Source: Endomychus coccineus (Eukaryota; Arthropoda; Insecta; Coleoptera; Endomychidae). Taken from it: DNA of 64,000 nt. Below are positions 1 to 10,884 of the stretch, in pieces (the stretch's first letter is position 1; every line of letters starts with the position of its first letter). The notes beneath the pieces were generated by a model. The model was given only the letters and a program-made list of their open reading frames with translations. It was not told where the DNA came from and did no database searches. Position numbers and translations under genes: made by a program. The stretch covers positions 33,708,297 through 33,772,296 of the forward strand of contig OY294068.1 in the NCBI GenBank assembly GCA_958510875.1. The letters are read 5' to 3'.

Positions 1-680
1 AGAGGTCCAATTAGGTGGTCTCCCAAAATTCCTACCCAAACGTTTAGTTTTTCCCGATGTTGAGTGTGAGCTTCTCGAAATACATGAGGCTTTGTATCGC
101 TCCAAATTCTATAGTTATGCCGGTTAGCCTATCCATTAAGTAAAAAAAAAGCATTCGTCAGAAAAGCAAACGTTGTACAAGAAATTTGGGTTATTGTTGA
201 TACGCTCGACCATAATTTCGCAAAACTCTTGCCTTCGATCCCAATCATCATCATTTAATTCCTGAATTAATTTAATTTTGTACGGATGGAACTTGTGTTT
301 ATGTAAAATTCTGAAAACGTTAGATTGGCTAATACCGGAAGCTGCAGAAAATTGTCGTACAGATTGCGTGTTTGTCATAAGTTAGACATGTCTCAATACC
401 GCCACAGCTGCTCCTTCATCAACAACAATTCCAATGGGTGCCCTTTTTTATCCATTACTGAACCCGTCTCCACAAATTTTGAAATCAATTCCATTACGTA
501 CCTATGGCGAACGCTACGTTCAGGATGGTTTTCGTTAAATATCCTTGCGGCCGCTCGAGCATAATTTTGATTTTGGTAACTAACTAACCAGCTCAACCCG
601 TTCTTGCAATGTGTACACCATATTTTTGAAATTTTAAACAAATCAGCAAAATAGTAACTCAACAGATTGATTAAAATCAT
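1..680 (-). pseudogene. DUF4817/DDE-type Tc1/mariner transposase, frameshifted, C-terminus outside the window
   Basis: Read from 680 down, an N-terminal helix-turn-helix segment of the DUF4817 type (residues like NENHPERSVRHRYVMELI) is followed after a frame change by a second HTH stretch (SAASGISQSNVFRILHK) and then by the first catalytic region with the motif FSDECFF near 136-150. Below 136 the frame is broken again, but the next conserved strand (HNYRFWSD, then NVWVGILGDHLIGPL) is readable to position 1. The layout matches the intact transposase at 25419-26498, with at least two frameshifts and stops. The remaining DDE residues lie beyond the left edge. In a live copy the protein would bind the terminal repeats and cut at TA; this copy cannot make it. 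Confidence 0.7.
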
Positions 681-1277
681 GAAATGATCGGAGAAACGTT
701 AAAACCAGATAAACACCTTCTAAGAACTAAAAATGAAGGCAACATAAGGGAATGTTTTGCTGTTTTTTTAGTTATCAGTTTGAGAGAATGTTTTATTGTA
801 TGGAAGTCAATGGAGGACAATTTGAACATTCGATTTAAACAAGCAGATTAAATTTTTTTCATTGTAAGCATGACAACACAATTCAATTTTTTTACGAATG
901 TAATTTCTTGAAGGTTGTTTAAGTTTGTAAAAAAGGCTTAATAAAAATGAGCTTGTACATTGTACAAATAACCAAAATATTCAAGGTGGCGCATTCGAGC
1001 AACAAAATTAATTTTTGGCGAAAATGGTTCATCAAATTCACGTTTTTCATACACCGTTGTAAAGAGGCTTCCAAGACCTTTCAAATGACGTATCACTCAA
1101 CCTCTCTCAATTTTGAGGGGTTGAAGCGCCCCCTATTAGGGGGTTGCTTGTTCAAGCCTCAAATATACCTCAAAAGATGTGCCCCGAACAAAATCATTCG
1201 ACGTGTTTCGGGAGATTCTTCCACTCACTATGCGATAAAAAATATACGGGGTGGCTCGTCTCAGATGGAACACCTTG
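1..1277 (-). mobile_element. Tc1/mariner element, right part only, cut by the window edge
   Basis: A minus-strand transposase remnant (1-680) is followed by about 600 bp of non-coding sequence. That sequence ends at 1277 in a terminus reading, on the minus strand, CAAGGTGTTCCATCTGAG next to TA (1278-1279). This resembles the CAGGGTGT-type inverted-repeat ends of the other Tc1-like elements here (24907, 45780) and fits TA target duplication. The other end lies left of the window, so element length and left repeat cannot be seen. Part of the right end (about 1090-1180) is locally GC-richer. Call inferred from the transposase plus the terminus. Confidence 0.55.
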
Positions 1278-1317
1278 TATATTTATTCAATTGAACGTCA
1301 GAATCAATATTTAAAAC

Positions 1318-2767
1318 AATTTGTTAGTTAACAATAAATGATCGAAACAGAATTGCCCCGAGGTTTACGTCAATTTCGGATGAATAAGACTTGATAAACA
1401 CGAATCTTTAGTCGCCCTGTTCGTAAATTGTTTACAAAACAGTATATTGTTAATGAATTAACAAACAAACAAAAATTGACCCTAGGTTGAGTTCAAAATG
1501 AATTTCGGATAATGTAGACTTGATGAGCAAGAACCTGTGGTCTATATGCCCGTCAATTGTTTATCACATCATGTTGTTAAATAACAATTTAACAAACAGA
1601 AAAAAGTTTACACCAGGTTGAGTTTAGAGTCAATTTCGGATAATTTAATCTTGATGAGCAAGAATCTTCGGTCAATATGTTCGCCAATTGCTTATAAGAC
1701 ATTATATTGTTAATAAACAAATTAACAAACAGAAGAAAATTGGCAGGAGGTTGAGTTTAAAGTCAATTTCTAATGATTTACACTAGATGAGCAATATACT
1801 TTGGTCAATATGTTCGTCGATTAGTTATAAAACATGATATTGTTAATTAACAAATTTAAAAAAAAAATCGTCCCGAGAGTGCATGAAATAAATGCTTCGG
1901 GAGTTTTTTCACCTGCTGACGTTCTATAATGCCAGCTGCACATACACACACGCAGGCACAGCATGTTCATATACACATTTCATATTGATGGAAGGTGGTG
2001 GACGAACCTTAGTAATGCTTAGGGAGATGCGTTATCATGACAACGATTTGAGACTCCCAGGGGTGCAGTAACAGGTTTGGAGTAGGGCGACCAAACAATC
2101 AGGCCCTTAGTCAAAAAGGGATGAAAGAGGTGGATCAATAAACAATTTTTATTCAAATCTCGCGCCAACTTTTTTTTGTTTGTTAATTTGTTAATTAACA
2201 ATCTGATGTTTCATAAACAATTGAACGGACATATAGACCAAAGATTCTTGCTCAACTAGTCTAAATTATCCGAAATTGACTTTAATATCAACATCGTGTA
2301 AGCTTTTTTTTGATTGTTAATTTGTTAATTATCAAATTGTTAATCACCATCTGATGTCTTATAATTAACAGACAGACATACAGACTAAAGATTCATACTC
2401 ATCGAATCTAAATTATCCGAAAATGACTTTAAACTAGACCTCGTGTAAACTTTTTTTTGCTTGCTAATTTCTTAATTGACAATATAATGTTTAATAAACA
2501 ATTGACGTGCATGCAGACCACAGGTTCTTCCTCATCTAGTCTGAATCATCCAAAATTGACTTAAAACTCAACCTTGTGTCAACTTTTCTTGTTTGCTAAT
2601 TTATTAATTAACAAATTGTTAATCAACTATATAATGTTTTATAAACAATTGACGAACATATTGACCAAATATTCGTGCTTATCAAGACTAAATTATCCGA
2701 AATCGACTGCAAACTCGAACCGCGCGCCAATTTATTTTATCGTTTATTTATTGTTAACTAACAAATT
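1318..2767. repeat. Foldback-like element with arms made of ~130-bp tandem repeats
   Basis: The left arm (about 1318-1860) holds four diverged direct repeats of roughly 128-132 bp, each with the landmarks TTAACAAACA, GGTTGAGTT, AATTTCGGATAAT, TTGATGAGCAAGAA and ATATGTTCGTC. The right arm (about 2165-2767) carries about five units of the same repeat in opposite orientation. The outermost sequences, TTTGTTAGTTAACAATAAAT at 1320 and its reverse complement ending at 2766, define the borders. A unique centre of about 300 bp (1861-2164) separates the arms and has no recognisable gene. Long inverted repeats composed of short tandem repeats are the defining layout of Drosophila Foldback elements. Assignment to that class is by structure only, and I could not define a target duplication. 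Confidence 0.7.
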
Positions 2768-2781
2768 AATATAAAACAAAC

Positions 2782-4314
2782 AATCAGCATATTATACGAA
2801 TTCTTAATGACATCAAAACCGATGCTTCAGGAACTGATAATATTAATATAAACATGATTAGAACTTGTGGAACATATATTGTCCCATTTATAACAAACAT
2901 AATCAACTCCTGTATTCTAGGAAATTATTTTCCCAAGTCATTTAAAGAAGCCATAGTAACTCCTGTAGCTAAGATTGATAATCCATCTGACTACACTCAA
3001 CTGCGTCCAATCAGCATTTTGCCTGTGCTGTCGAAAGTCTTAGAGAAGGTTATGCATCAACAATTATCAACTCTTGATATTCTACCAGACTGCCAATCAG
3101 GGTTTCGCTCCGGGTATAGCTGTACTACAGCTTTACTCAATGTCAATGATGACATACTGAAGGCAAGTGATGATGGATTAGTTGCTATATTGATTCTACT
3201 TGATTTCTCTAAAGCATTAGATACCATATCTCATAAGTTGTTACTGACAATTATGAAATTTGCTGGTCTCAAAGAAGATGCATGTTCTCTAGTGGCATCA
3301 TATTCAACAGATAGAGTACAACAGGTCAAACTGAATGGAAACTTATCCGATATTGCTAAGATCACATGTGGAGTACCACAAGGGTCCATACTAGGTCCTC
3401 TGTTATTTACATTACATACCCATAACTTTCCAAAATTTTTAAAATATTGCATTATCCATATGTATGCTGATGATACGCAGCTATATTATATCTTTAAACC
3501 CACTGAAATTAATGATGCACTCCATAGAGTAAATGCAGATCTGGATGCTATATTCAAAATGTCTGAGAGTCATTCTCTGTTTCTTAATCCAACGAAATCT
3601 GTAGCTATATTATTGGGCAATAAAAATGTGTGTGCACAATTAAAGGATCAGGTACTAATAGCAATAAACTCTGAGCCAATTCCTTCAGTTGATGTAGTAA
3701 AAAATCTTGGCTTATATATGGAGAATGGTTTCAGATATAAAACACATGTTTCTAAATGTATACAAAAAGGTTATGCAAATTTAAAGTTGCTATATCCATA
3801 CAGAACTAGTCTACCTACAAAAACTAAATTATTACTCTGTGATTCTTTAGTATTATCTCATCTGAACTATTGCTCACAGGTGTTTTCAGCTTGCATAGAC
3901 TCCATTCACCAATATAAAATACAAAAATTGCAAAATTCGTGTTTAAGGTTTGCCTATGGGATCCGTAAATATCAACATATATCTCACAGGCTGAAAGATG
4001 CTAAATGGTTGAACATGAATAATAGATTTAAACTACAGGCAGCTACGTTATATTACAAAATTTTGCAAGATAAATCACCACCTTATCTTTACAAAAAAAT
4101 ATGATTTAGAACAGATCTTTATAACTTGAACGTTCGTAAACGAGATATGCAGGTTATACCAAGACACAGGCTTAAATTGTATGGAAGATCTTTCTCATAT
4201 CAAGTTGTACACATCTATAATAGCATTCCGTCAAAAATAAAGGCTAAAACAAAAAAAACATTCAAATGTGCTATGATTCGTTTCTTAAGAAGTTTACAGG
4301 AGAATAACATTTAA
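2782..4314 (+). pseudogene. Non-LTR retrotransposon reverse transcriptase (jockey/CR1-like), 5'-truncated
   Basis: One frame is open from about 2782 to the TGA at 4102-4104 and continues in the same frame to 4314, so a single nonsense codon interrupts it. Visible reverse transcriptase blocks in order are LRPISILPVLSKVLEK, CQSGFRSGYSCTTALL, LLDFSKALDTISHKLL (family usually AFDT), CGVPQGSILGPLLF, the catalytic MYADDTQLYY, and the thumb region LGLYMENGFRYKTHV. The C-terminal end (after 4126) has the FSYQVVHIYNSIPSKIK motif seen at the tails of such polymerases. No endonuclease domain or ORF1 precedes it, because the copy starts abruptly next to the Foldback-like element. It is followed by a 3' UTR and an ATT repeat. 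Confidence 0.85.
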
Positions 4315-4440
4315 TATACTTAGTATCTTTTCTAAAAGTTCTTATTATTTTTATATCTAATTTAATTCTCAACAATTAAAATTTAATTGAGACAAAATTA
4401 TTCGGTAAGAATAAATATATTATTATTATTATTATTATTT
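4315..4440 (+). repeat. 3' UTR and ATT-repeat tail of the preceding retrotransposon
   Basis: Directly after the last stop codon an AT-rich 3' UTR ends in a run of ATT triplets (about 4419-4439). A short microsatellite 3' tail is typical of CR1-, jockey- and RTE-like non-LTR elements. Confidence 0.6.
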
Positions 4441-4442
4441 TG

Positions 4443-4642
4443 TTTAATTACTTGTAGTGTATTATAGTCACAATATGTTGTGCAGGGTTGAGTGGAAGAA
4501 CAGTAAATGGCTTGCCATTTAACTGATCTTCGCCCTGAGATTCAGTATATAACTGGTCACATAGATTTGAATTTATTTTTTTTCTACTTTATTTATAATG
4601 TAACTAAATACTGAATAAAGACCATTATTATTATTATTATAA
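4443..4642 (+). mobile_element. Isolated 3' tail of another non-LTR element
   Basis: A stretch containing GATCTTCGCCCTGAG, then an AT-rich segment, GAATAAAGACC and a run of ATT triplets (4624-4640). The GATCTTCGCC phrase also occurs just before the ATT tail of the retrotransposon ending near 12228, so this looks like the 3' UTR end of a related element with no coding sequence left. The inference rests on those two shared traits. Confidence 0.5.
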
Positions 4643-4969
4643 ATATTTATTCTGCCGTTCAATTGAATGAATATATGTGCATTACCATCCAAAATCAGAC
4701 AACTTATCCATTTTTACGTATTTTCCAATTTCTTAAAACAATGTACTAGAATCGTCCCTTATTTATTGTTGTTCATTGTATATCAGCCGTATAAACAGTT
4801 TACCCCAGTTCAGATGTGGTCGGCTTTTGTCTATAGATGATTACGAACCGAGTGATCTATTGTAGATCAAAATCGGTTACTGACGAGAGAATTTATGAAT
4901 CAAAGCTGCCATTGACTGGACTAATGAACTTGGTGGTAATTTTCTAAAATGCCCTTTCGGCTAGGACAC

Positions 4970-5160
4970 GAATGGTTATAGTACGAAATACGATATCGGA
5001 TAAAATTGAGATCAATCTAGGTGTTCTACAGGGGGCCCATATTTGTTCTTATTGTATATTAATGACATTCATTTGAACGTTGAGTGTCAATTTTCAAGCA
5101 TGTTTACGGATGTCACGATGATTGCTTGTACTCCGGACAATTTGATAAGGGAGTTAGTAG
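4970..5160 (+). pseudogene. Badly decayed reverse transcriptase fragment
   Basis: Across shifting frames one can read GVLQG at about 5020, then FLLYINDIHLNVECQFSS and MFTDVTMIACT up to about 5140. These line up with the GVPQGSxLGPLLFLLYINDI and FADDT blocks of non-LTR reverse transcriptases. The catalytic ADD has become TDV and several frameshifts are present. It may be the upstream remnant of the element whose RNase H part lies at 7260-8263, but that link is inference. Between here and 5466 I see no other feature. Confidence 0.5.
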
Positions 5161-5466
5161 AGTGAACGATATTTTGATTTGAGTGCATGAATATGAGTGA
5201 ATTCAGACTGAACGTAAAGAGATACAGTCTGTATTGGCATTCTTCGTTCATTGTAGTGATTCATTTATTGATAATATTTATTATTTCTGGAAAAAGCCTG
5301 ATTAGAACGTTCCTTCATAATTGATCTTCGCTTCTCTCCATTTGGATAAACTTCAATAGTGAGACATTATACAGTTCATAAGCTGGCGTGCTTAGAATTA
5401 ATAGGTGCAATGTCGACCGCCCCAACGGCTTCGATGAAAAGGCTGTTGGGGTTGGAGCCACTGCAC

Positions 5467-7259
5467 CAGTGGCGGCTCCTCGAAGGAGGCTAAGGAGGCT
5501 CAGCCTCCTCACCAATGTATCGTGTAGATCATTCTTTATTTTATTTCCTGTTTCATAATAATTTTTCAAATTTTACAATTAATTCCCCGTTCTCAGTAGT
5601 TATTTTTAATCTGGCAACAGTGCCCTTAGGCTATACTCTGTATAGTTCAAACCCTAAACTGTGAACACGTGTTGCTCAACACAGTTGCCATTTTTCCGAC
5701 CAGTCCAATTGCCAAATACCGTAAAACAACTGGAATGGCAACACTCTCAGTAGGCTAGCCTGCCGCCTGCGTTCCGCGTTTAATGAGTTCAGTACGGTCG
5801 GTGTGGTATGGAATACGACACATGCGTGTTTCGTCGGTGCTTGTTTTGTTTTATGCGGGTATAATAGTTGAGTGACGCCACGCGAAGTTAGGTTAGATTA
5901 GAATTTTTCTATTCGGTGAATTATTAATTGTAAAAAATGGACAACCAGTGGAAAGATTTTTAGGGTTTTACGATGTTAGTTCGGGAAGAACAGCGGTCAA
6001 TCTATTAATTTTTCAATGGAAACATTTCAACGATTTCATCTGTAATGGCGGGACATTTAAACTGCCTTCAAACAAACGAACGTAAGTTTTAAATAACATA
6101 GTACGAAACAGAATTCTCTATAATGCTCCAACTCGATGGAATTTTACATCACGTGCAGTGTTTACCATTCATAAAAATGAAGACAAATTAATTAAAACAT
6201 TTGATTTTATATTAAACAGTGATGACTTTTCAACAGATCAGGTTTCATTAAATGCTGTTGGTTTAAAATCTTATTCAAAAAATTGAGAATTTTTTTTTTC
6301 TTGATACTTTTAAATTGATGATTTAAACTGATCTTATTTTTCAAATTGTACAACATAAATTCACTGATACAATTTATTTAAGAGATCATTTGAAACATCT
6401 CATCGATAAAATTTCAAGTAATAGAGAATTTCATTTTAATATTTTATTTGAAAATTTTTCAATTGATGAGCCTCCTCCCGCGAAAAGGAGGAAAATGTAT
6501 AATTTGGTAGACAAGAAACTACACATTATAAACAACTTTTTTATGAAATTTTGGATATTATTAAAGGTCAAATTGAGATTTTTCCGATTTACATGAATTG
6601 AAGTTTTTCGACTTGAGGAATAGAAGATTTTTCGAATCTTTTTCAAAAGAGTTTTCTAATACACTTTTAGATAACTTAGTTCTAAAATATAAATTTTCTG
6701 ATAAAATAGCACTGCACAATGAATTATGCGTTGTACACTCGGATGAAGATATTTTACGACAGTCACGTCGATATGATAAAATATATGATAGACAATGATT
6801 TGCAACAAGTTTTTCCTCAGTTTTATAAACTACTTTGTTTGACAGTCACCATTCCTGTCACATCGGCATCGATGGAGAGATCATTTTCTACTCTCAAACG
6901 AATTAAAACATACATGCAAAATACAATGGGCCAAAATCGTTTATACAATGTTAGTTTGATATCTATTGAAAAAGATTTAGTAAAACAAAATGATACATTC
7001 TATGATAATATTATCGATCATTTTTCGCAAATTAAAGGCCGTAGAATTCCGTTAATTTATTTTAAAAAATTAATAAAATTAATAAAAAAAACAAAATATG
7101 AAACATTCAAAAAGAAAAAGAAAATATATCAAAAATTCAGAAAAAAAACAAAAAATGCACGAAAAAAAAATTAAAAATTAAGTGGCTGAATAGAGTATAT
7201 TTTTACAGAAACGTTTTATGTACAGCCTCCTCTCTTAAAAAGTTCACGAGCCGCCACTG
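5467..7259 (+). mobile_element. Non-autonomous hAT element, copy 1 (ZMYM1-like family)
   Basis: The ends CAGTGGCGGCTC (5467) and GAGCCGCCACTG (to 7259) are inverted repeats. They are flanked by a perfect 8-bp target duplication CACTGCAC (5459-5466 and 7260-7267), diagnostic of hAT transposition. Just inside the left end is a GC-rich stretch of repeated GGAGGCT/AGCCTCC. The interior keeps only the C-terminal part of a transposase (6390-7174) after a long non-coding 5' part. A sister copy in opposite orientation is at 49026-50643. The insertion split an older RNase H-type non-LTR remnant. Confidence 0.9.
6390..7174 (+). pseudogene. hAT transposase C-terminal part, ZMYM1-like, with frameshifts
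   Basis: Fragments in three successive frames (6390-6596, 6598-6798, 6719-7174) together give the end of a hAT transposase. The last piece contains the hAT dimerisation block: FPQFYKLLCLTVTIPVTSAS, then ERSFSTLKRIKTYMQNTM and NVSLISIEKDLV, as in the TTF/ZMYM1-like branch. It ends in a lysine-rich, low-complexity tail. The N-terminal zinc finger and the two catalytic aspartates are absent. The piece at 49314-49673 is the same protein region in the sister copy. Confidence 0.8.
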
Positions 7260-8263
7260 CACTGCACCTCGCTGATCAGGCTGAAGCTTTGATTTTATTG
7301 GATAAGGAAAGGCCGAAGCATTCTTGGACTGCTTGGATCTCCTATGTCATTATTTATGAGATCCCAAAGGATCAAGATTAACAGCACTTCCTTACCGTTC
7401 ACGATTCAAACCTTGGATGGGTGAGAGAACATTCGGGGTAATCCTCATATGATACCAGGGGATTGCGTAAGGCTTACCGAAGACACCAAGATCAAAAAAT
7501 GCACAGGTGCTGGAATAGTACAGACAAAGGACCAAGGAGTAACAATTTCTATGGACCTAGGGACACTTGCGACAGAATTCGAAGCAAAAATATCAGCAAT
7601 TACAGCATGTGCCCAAATTATGAGGGAGTGAGCTCATGAAAATAGACAAATCACAATCATAGCGAACAACCTAGCAGTGCTTGAAGCACTGCAGTCATAC
7701 ACAATCACCTCACGTTGTGTGCTCGATTGTGTAAAGGAATTATCGAAACTAGTAAAGATTCCCAATAGAGTGAAACTCGGATGGGAGTCTGAGGAAACCA
7801 GACGCGACGGGCTCGAAACTGCCGTCGCACTCGCTAACGCGAGGGCAGAATAGCCCCTGATTGAACCAGAGCCAACCTGTGGCATTTCTCATGCCTATTG
7901 GAGGGAACTGCCCCGTATGTCACACTACAAGCTTCCAATTAGAGATCTCAAGCAGCAACGAGTGAGAAATTGAAAATTCTGACGTTCAGCAGACAAGAAA
8001 TACGGAATCTTGTTTTATTCCTGACCGGACACGCCCCATGCAACAAACATCTCTGCACGATGGGTCTGGTAGATCAGCTCACATGCAGGGTTTGCGTCGT
8101 GGAAGAAGAGACACCCATGCATGTGCTGTGTCAGTGCACGGCATACGCGGTTGGTCATCGGACATATCTTGGAGATGATAAAACTACATCCGAGAAAATC
8201 AGGAGTATTCCCTACATCAGGCTACTGAATTTCATAGAATACACCGGACTGATGAAAGGATAG
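7260..8263 (+). pseudogene. Non-LTR retrotransposon RNase H domain and C-terminal zinc motif, decayed
   Basis: Reading across stops, about 7449-7631 gives an RNase H-like segment (CTGAGIV, then LGTLATEFEAKISAITACA, where the family has LGxxATVFQAEIxAI). 7640-7900 continues the domain with NNLAVLEALQSYT. 7970-8263 gives the C-terminal end FLTGHAPCNKHLCTMGL, CRVC and EEETPMHVLCQC, the CCHC-like tail found in I-, R1- and related RNase H-bearing elements. At least three in-frame stops and one frame change are present. The hAT insertion at 5467-7259 lies directly upstream and separates this from any reverse transcriptase remnant. The exact clade is not determined. Confidence 0.7.
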
Positions 8264-9339
8264 CAATATGTGAGGGCACAATAGGACACTAATGACTGCA
8301 GTGTAGTGGGCCAATCTCTGGGAAGAAGAACTAACCTCACGGGGGAGGGATTTTAGACTGTGAAAATCCGGTCCACACGAAGGCACGGGCCCCCGAGGTT
8401 TTTATGCAAGATTTCCCCTCTTCTATGTTAAAAAAGACATAATACAGATCATCATACGAAGTGAATGGTTTCATAAATCTCTGATTCGGAACCTGAATTC
8501 ATCGAAATTATTGAAATTAGGGAAAGAAATTCTCATTCTCAGGTCACGGTACGAAATCGATATCAGTTCAGAACTAGGTCTGAAACATAATTATTCCAAA
8601 AACGGGACTCTTCATAGAATGAAATTGCAAAACATAAATTGGGAGGGTTTAGTATATTGAGCTCTCCACTTAAATTTATTCCGTCTAATGGTATACTGTC
8701 AAGAGTGTACTTTAAAATATATTTATCAAAATCTTAAAACGTCCTACTGTGAATTCGTAAAGAATTCAAGCTCACCTCCGGAAATTCCTATCTTTATGAA
8801 GATTGAACTTAATACTGAATACGTAGATATCTAGAGTTTGCATTACGTTTACGCGGATGAACACACAATTACGAAATTATCCATTAAATACCCACCAATA
8901 AATTTCAGTGAATTGCTTTTAATCAAGTGAAGTAGTGGATTAATTGAAATTCTCAGTCGTTTGCTGGAATTGTTGGGGTATGAACTAATTACATGTATTA
9001 CTACCTTGCAATTATATACACACAGAGTACACAATATGTATAGAGACAGCCCGAAAATTATGGGCAAGTTGGTTAGTCTCCTTGGAAAATCAATGCTCAA
9101 GTTGCCTATAACATTTTTCTGGTCCTTTCCACCAGCAACATCACAGCTACTGGGATTTTTGTGCATTACAGTTGGATAGTTTGTATAAGTTAACTAAGTA
9201 ACTATTGGAGATACAAAAAAATGGAAGACCTATTTATATTCGACCTCTTTTTTTTTAGATAAATTGACTGGCCAAAACAAAAATTTGATATTGTCTTTTG
9301 TTTTCGAGTTATTAATAAAAGTTCGATTTCTCTGCCTTT
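8264..9339. other. No recognisable feature
   Basis: About 1.1 kb of AT-rich sequence. The short open frames here (for example 8849-9166 minus, 8961-9179 plus) overlap on opposite strands and show no family motif, so I treat them as chance. Confidence 0.5.
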
Positions 9340-9621
9340 TAGACACTATTCGCTTACATTTGACACACATAATTAATTGCTGCCTAGAGATGGGATTCTT
9401 CCCGACCTTATGGAAACTTTCCATTATGAAGCCATGTCTAAAGTCACTGATCCTGAGTCATATTCCGATTTAAGGCCAATAAGTGTAAGACCACTATGTG
9501 GTAAAGTCCTGTGAAAGATTCTATACAGACAGATCTACACATATATTGTTGGAGTAGGAATTGTTTCGGATCTGCAATCTGGATTTAGAAGGCGCCACAG
9601 TACGGTAACAGTCTTGGCTAA
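9340..9621 (+). pseudogene. Reverse transcriptase N-terminal part, split from its remainder by a foldback insertion
   Basis: A readable non-LTR reverse transcriptase start: INCCLEMGFFPTLWKLSIM, then DLRPISVRPLCGKVL, a TGA, and LQSGFRRRHSTVTVLAN. One frame change lies near 9470 and one stop near 9511. The reading stops at 9621, where a 1.26-kb foldback begins, and resumes at 10885. Joined without the foldback and its TAA duplication, the target site reads smoothly (GCTAA then TATTGTGGATGAT), showing the insertion went into this element. Confidence 0.75.
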
Positions 9622-10881
9622 TAGTCTAGGAGCTAGACCGATATTGATGGTCTGAACATTAACCCGATGGCACTATGGTTTATCGTTAGAGGACGGTTCA
9701 ATGACCAATTCATCTCACAGACCGAATTTTCCCCGGCTGCTGGATCTCGAGACACAGCATCCGCATTTTTTTTTTTGACTGGATGTCAACTTTTCCCAAG
9801 TTGCGGTTACTCGAGAAGCATGCCATTCTTATAGACTTCCACCATGTGCCATTATTTTCTATAGTGTCCGTTTATCAGGCCGACCAGTTAAAATTCAACC
9901 AAAAATGGACTGCAAGTTGACCCCCCAAACCTGGTGGAAAATGTTCATTGGTATTGGCGACTGTTGACATACCCTATGCCATCAAAACTTATCGGTCCAT
10001 TTCCGAGTAATTGGCCATTATTAGGATCATAAGTGTTTGTTTTTTTCATTTTGTGTATAAAACTTGCGGGTTACAAGGTAACATGATGGCACCATGATGA
10101 ATAACTTTATTGGAGGTCAAATAAAGATTTAAAATTATTGCCATCACTCCTTGCCTATTTCAACCCCTCAAAACCCTCTAAAACCACCCCCAAAAAAAAA
10201 ATCATATAATAATATGAAAAATTTTATGATAAATCAGTCAATCAGTTATTGAGACTCTGGCTGGGTTCAAAATCTAAACGGCTTTTTTTTATTTTATTTT
10301 TTCATTCTGCCGGATGATCTTAGATAGTTTTGGGGGGTTGAAATAGACAAGGAGTGATGACAATAATTTTAAATCTTTATTTGTCCTCCAATACAGTTAT
10401 TTAACATGGTGTCATCATCATCATGTTACCTTGTAACCCGCAAGTTTCATCCATAAAATGAAAAAAAGAAACATTTTTGGTCCAAATAATGGCCAATTAC
10501 TCAGAAATGGGCCGAAAACTTTTGATGGCATAGGGTATGTTAACAATTGCCAACACCAATGAACAATTTCCACCAGGTTTGTTGGGTTAACTTGCAGTCC
10601 ATTTTTGGTTAAATTTCAACTGGTCGGCCTGATAAACGGACACGATAAAAAATGATGGCACATGGTGGAAGTGTATAAGAATGGCATGCTTTTCAAGTAA
10701 GCGCAACTTGGAAGGGGTTAACCTCCTGTCAAAAAAAATGCGGATGCCGTATCTTAAGATCTAGCAGCCGGGGAAAATTTGGTCTGTGAGATGGATGGTC
10801 ATTGAAACGTCTTCTAACGATAACCCATAGTGCCATCGGGTTAATGTTCAGACCATCAATATCGGTCTAGCTCCAAGACTA
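9622..10881. mobile_element. Foldback element with ~600-bp inverted arms and TAA target duplication
   Basis: The left end TAGTCTAGGAGCTAGACCG (9622) and the right end CGGTCTAGCTCCAAGACTA (to 10881) are inverted. Homology continues inward for about 600 bp on each side, for example ATTAACCCGATGGCACTATGG, CAGGCCGACCAGTT, CTTGCGGGTTACAAGGTAAC and CAAATAAAGATTTAAAATTA. The spacer near 10190-10310 is short. Flanking TAA is duplicated (9619-9621, 10882-10884). A 3-bp TAA/TTA duplication is the habit of PIF/Harbinger elements, but the termini alone do not prove that class. No coding frame is seen. The arms differ by several percent, so it is not a fresh insertion. Confidence 0.8.
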
Positions 10882-10884
10882 TAA

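Noticed and set aside
947..1294. 115-codon plus-strand frame
   Set aside because: Lies across the non-coding end of the Tc1/mariner remnant, including its terminal repeat; no family motif.
1320..2770. Regularly spaced repeats as a possible CRISPR array
   Set aside because: Units of ~130 bp are diverged, adjacent without spacers and inverted in the second half; the context is eukaryotic.
5315..5569. 84-codon minus-strand frame
   Set aside because: Crosses the border and terminal repeat of the hAT copy, so it cannot be an original gene.
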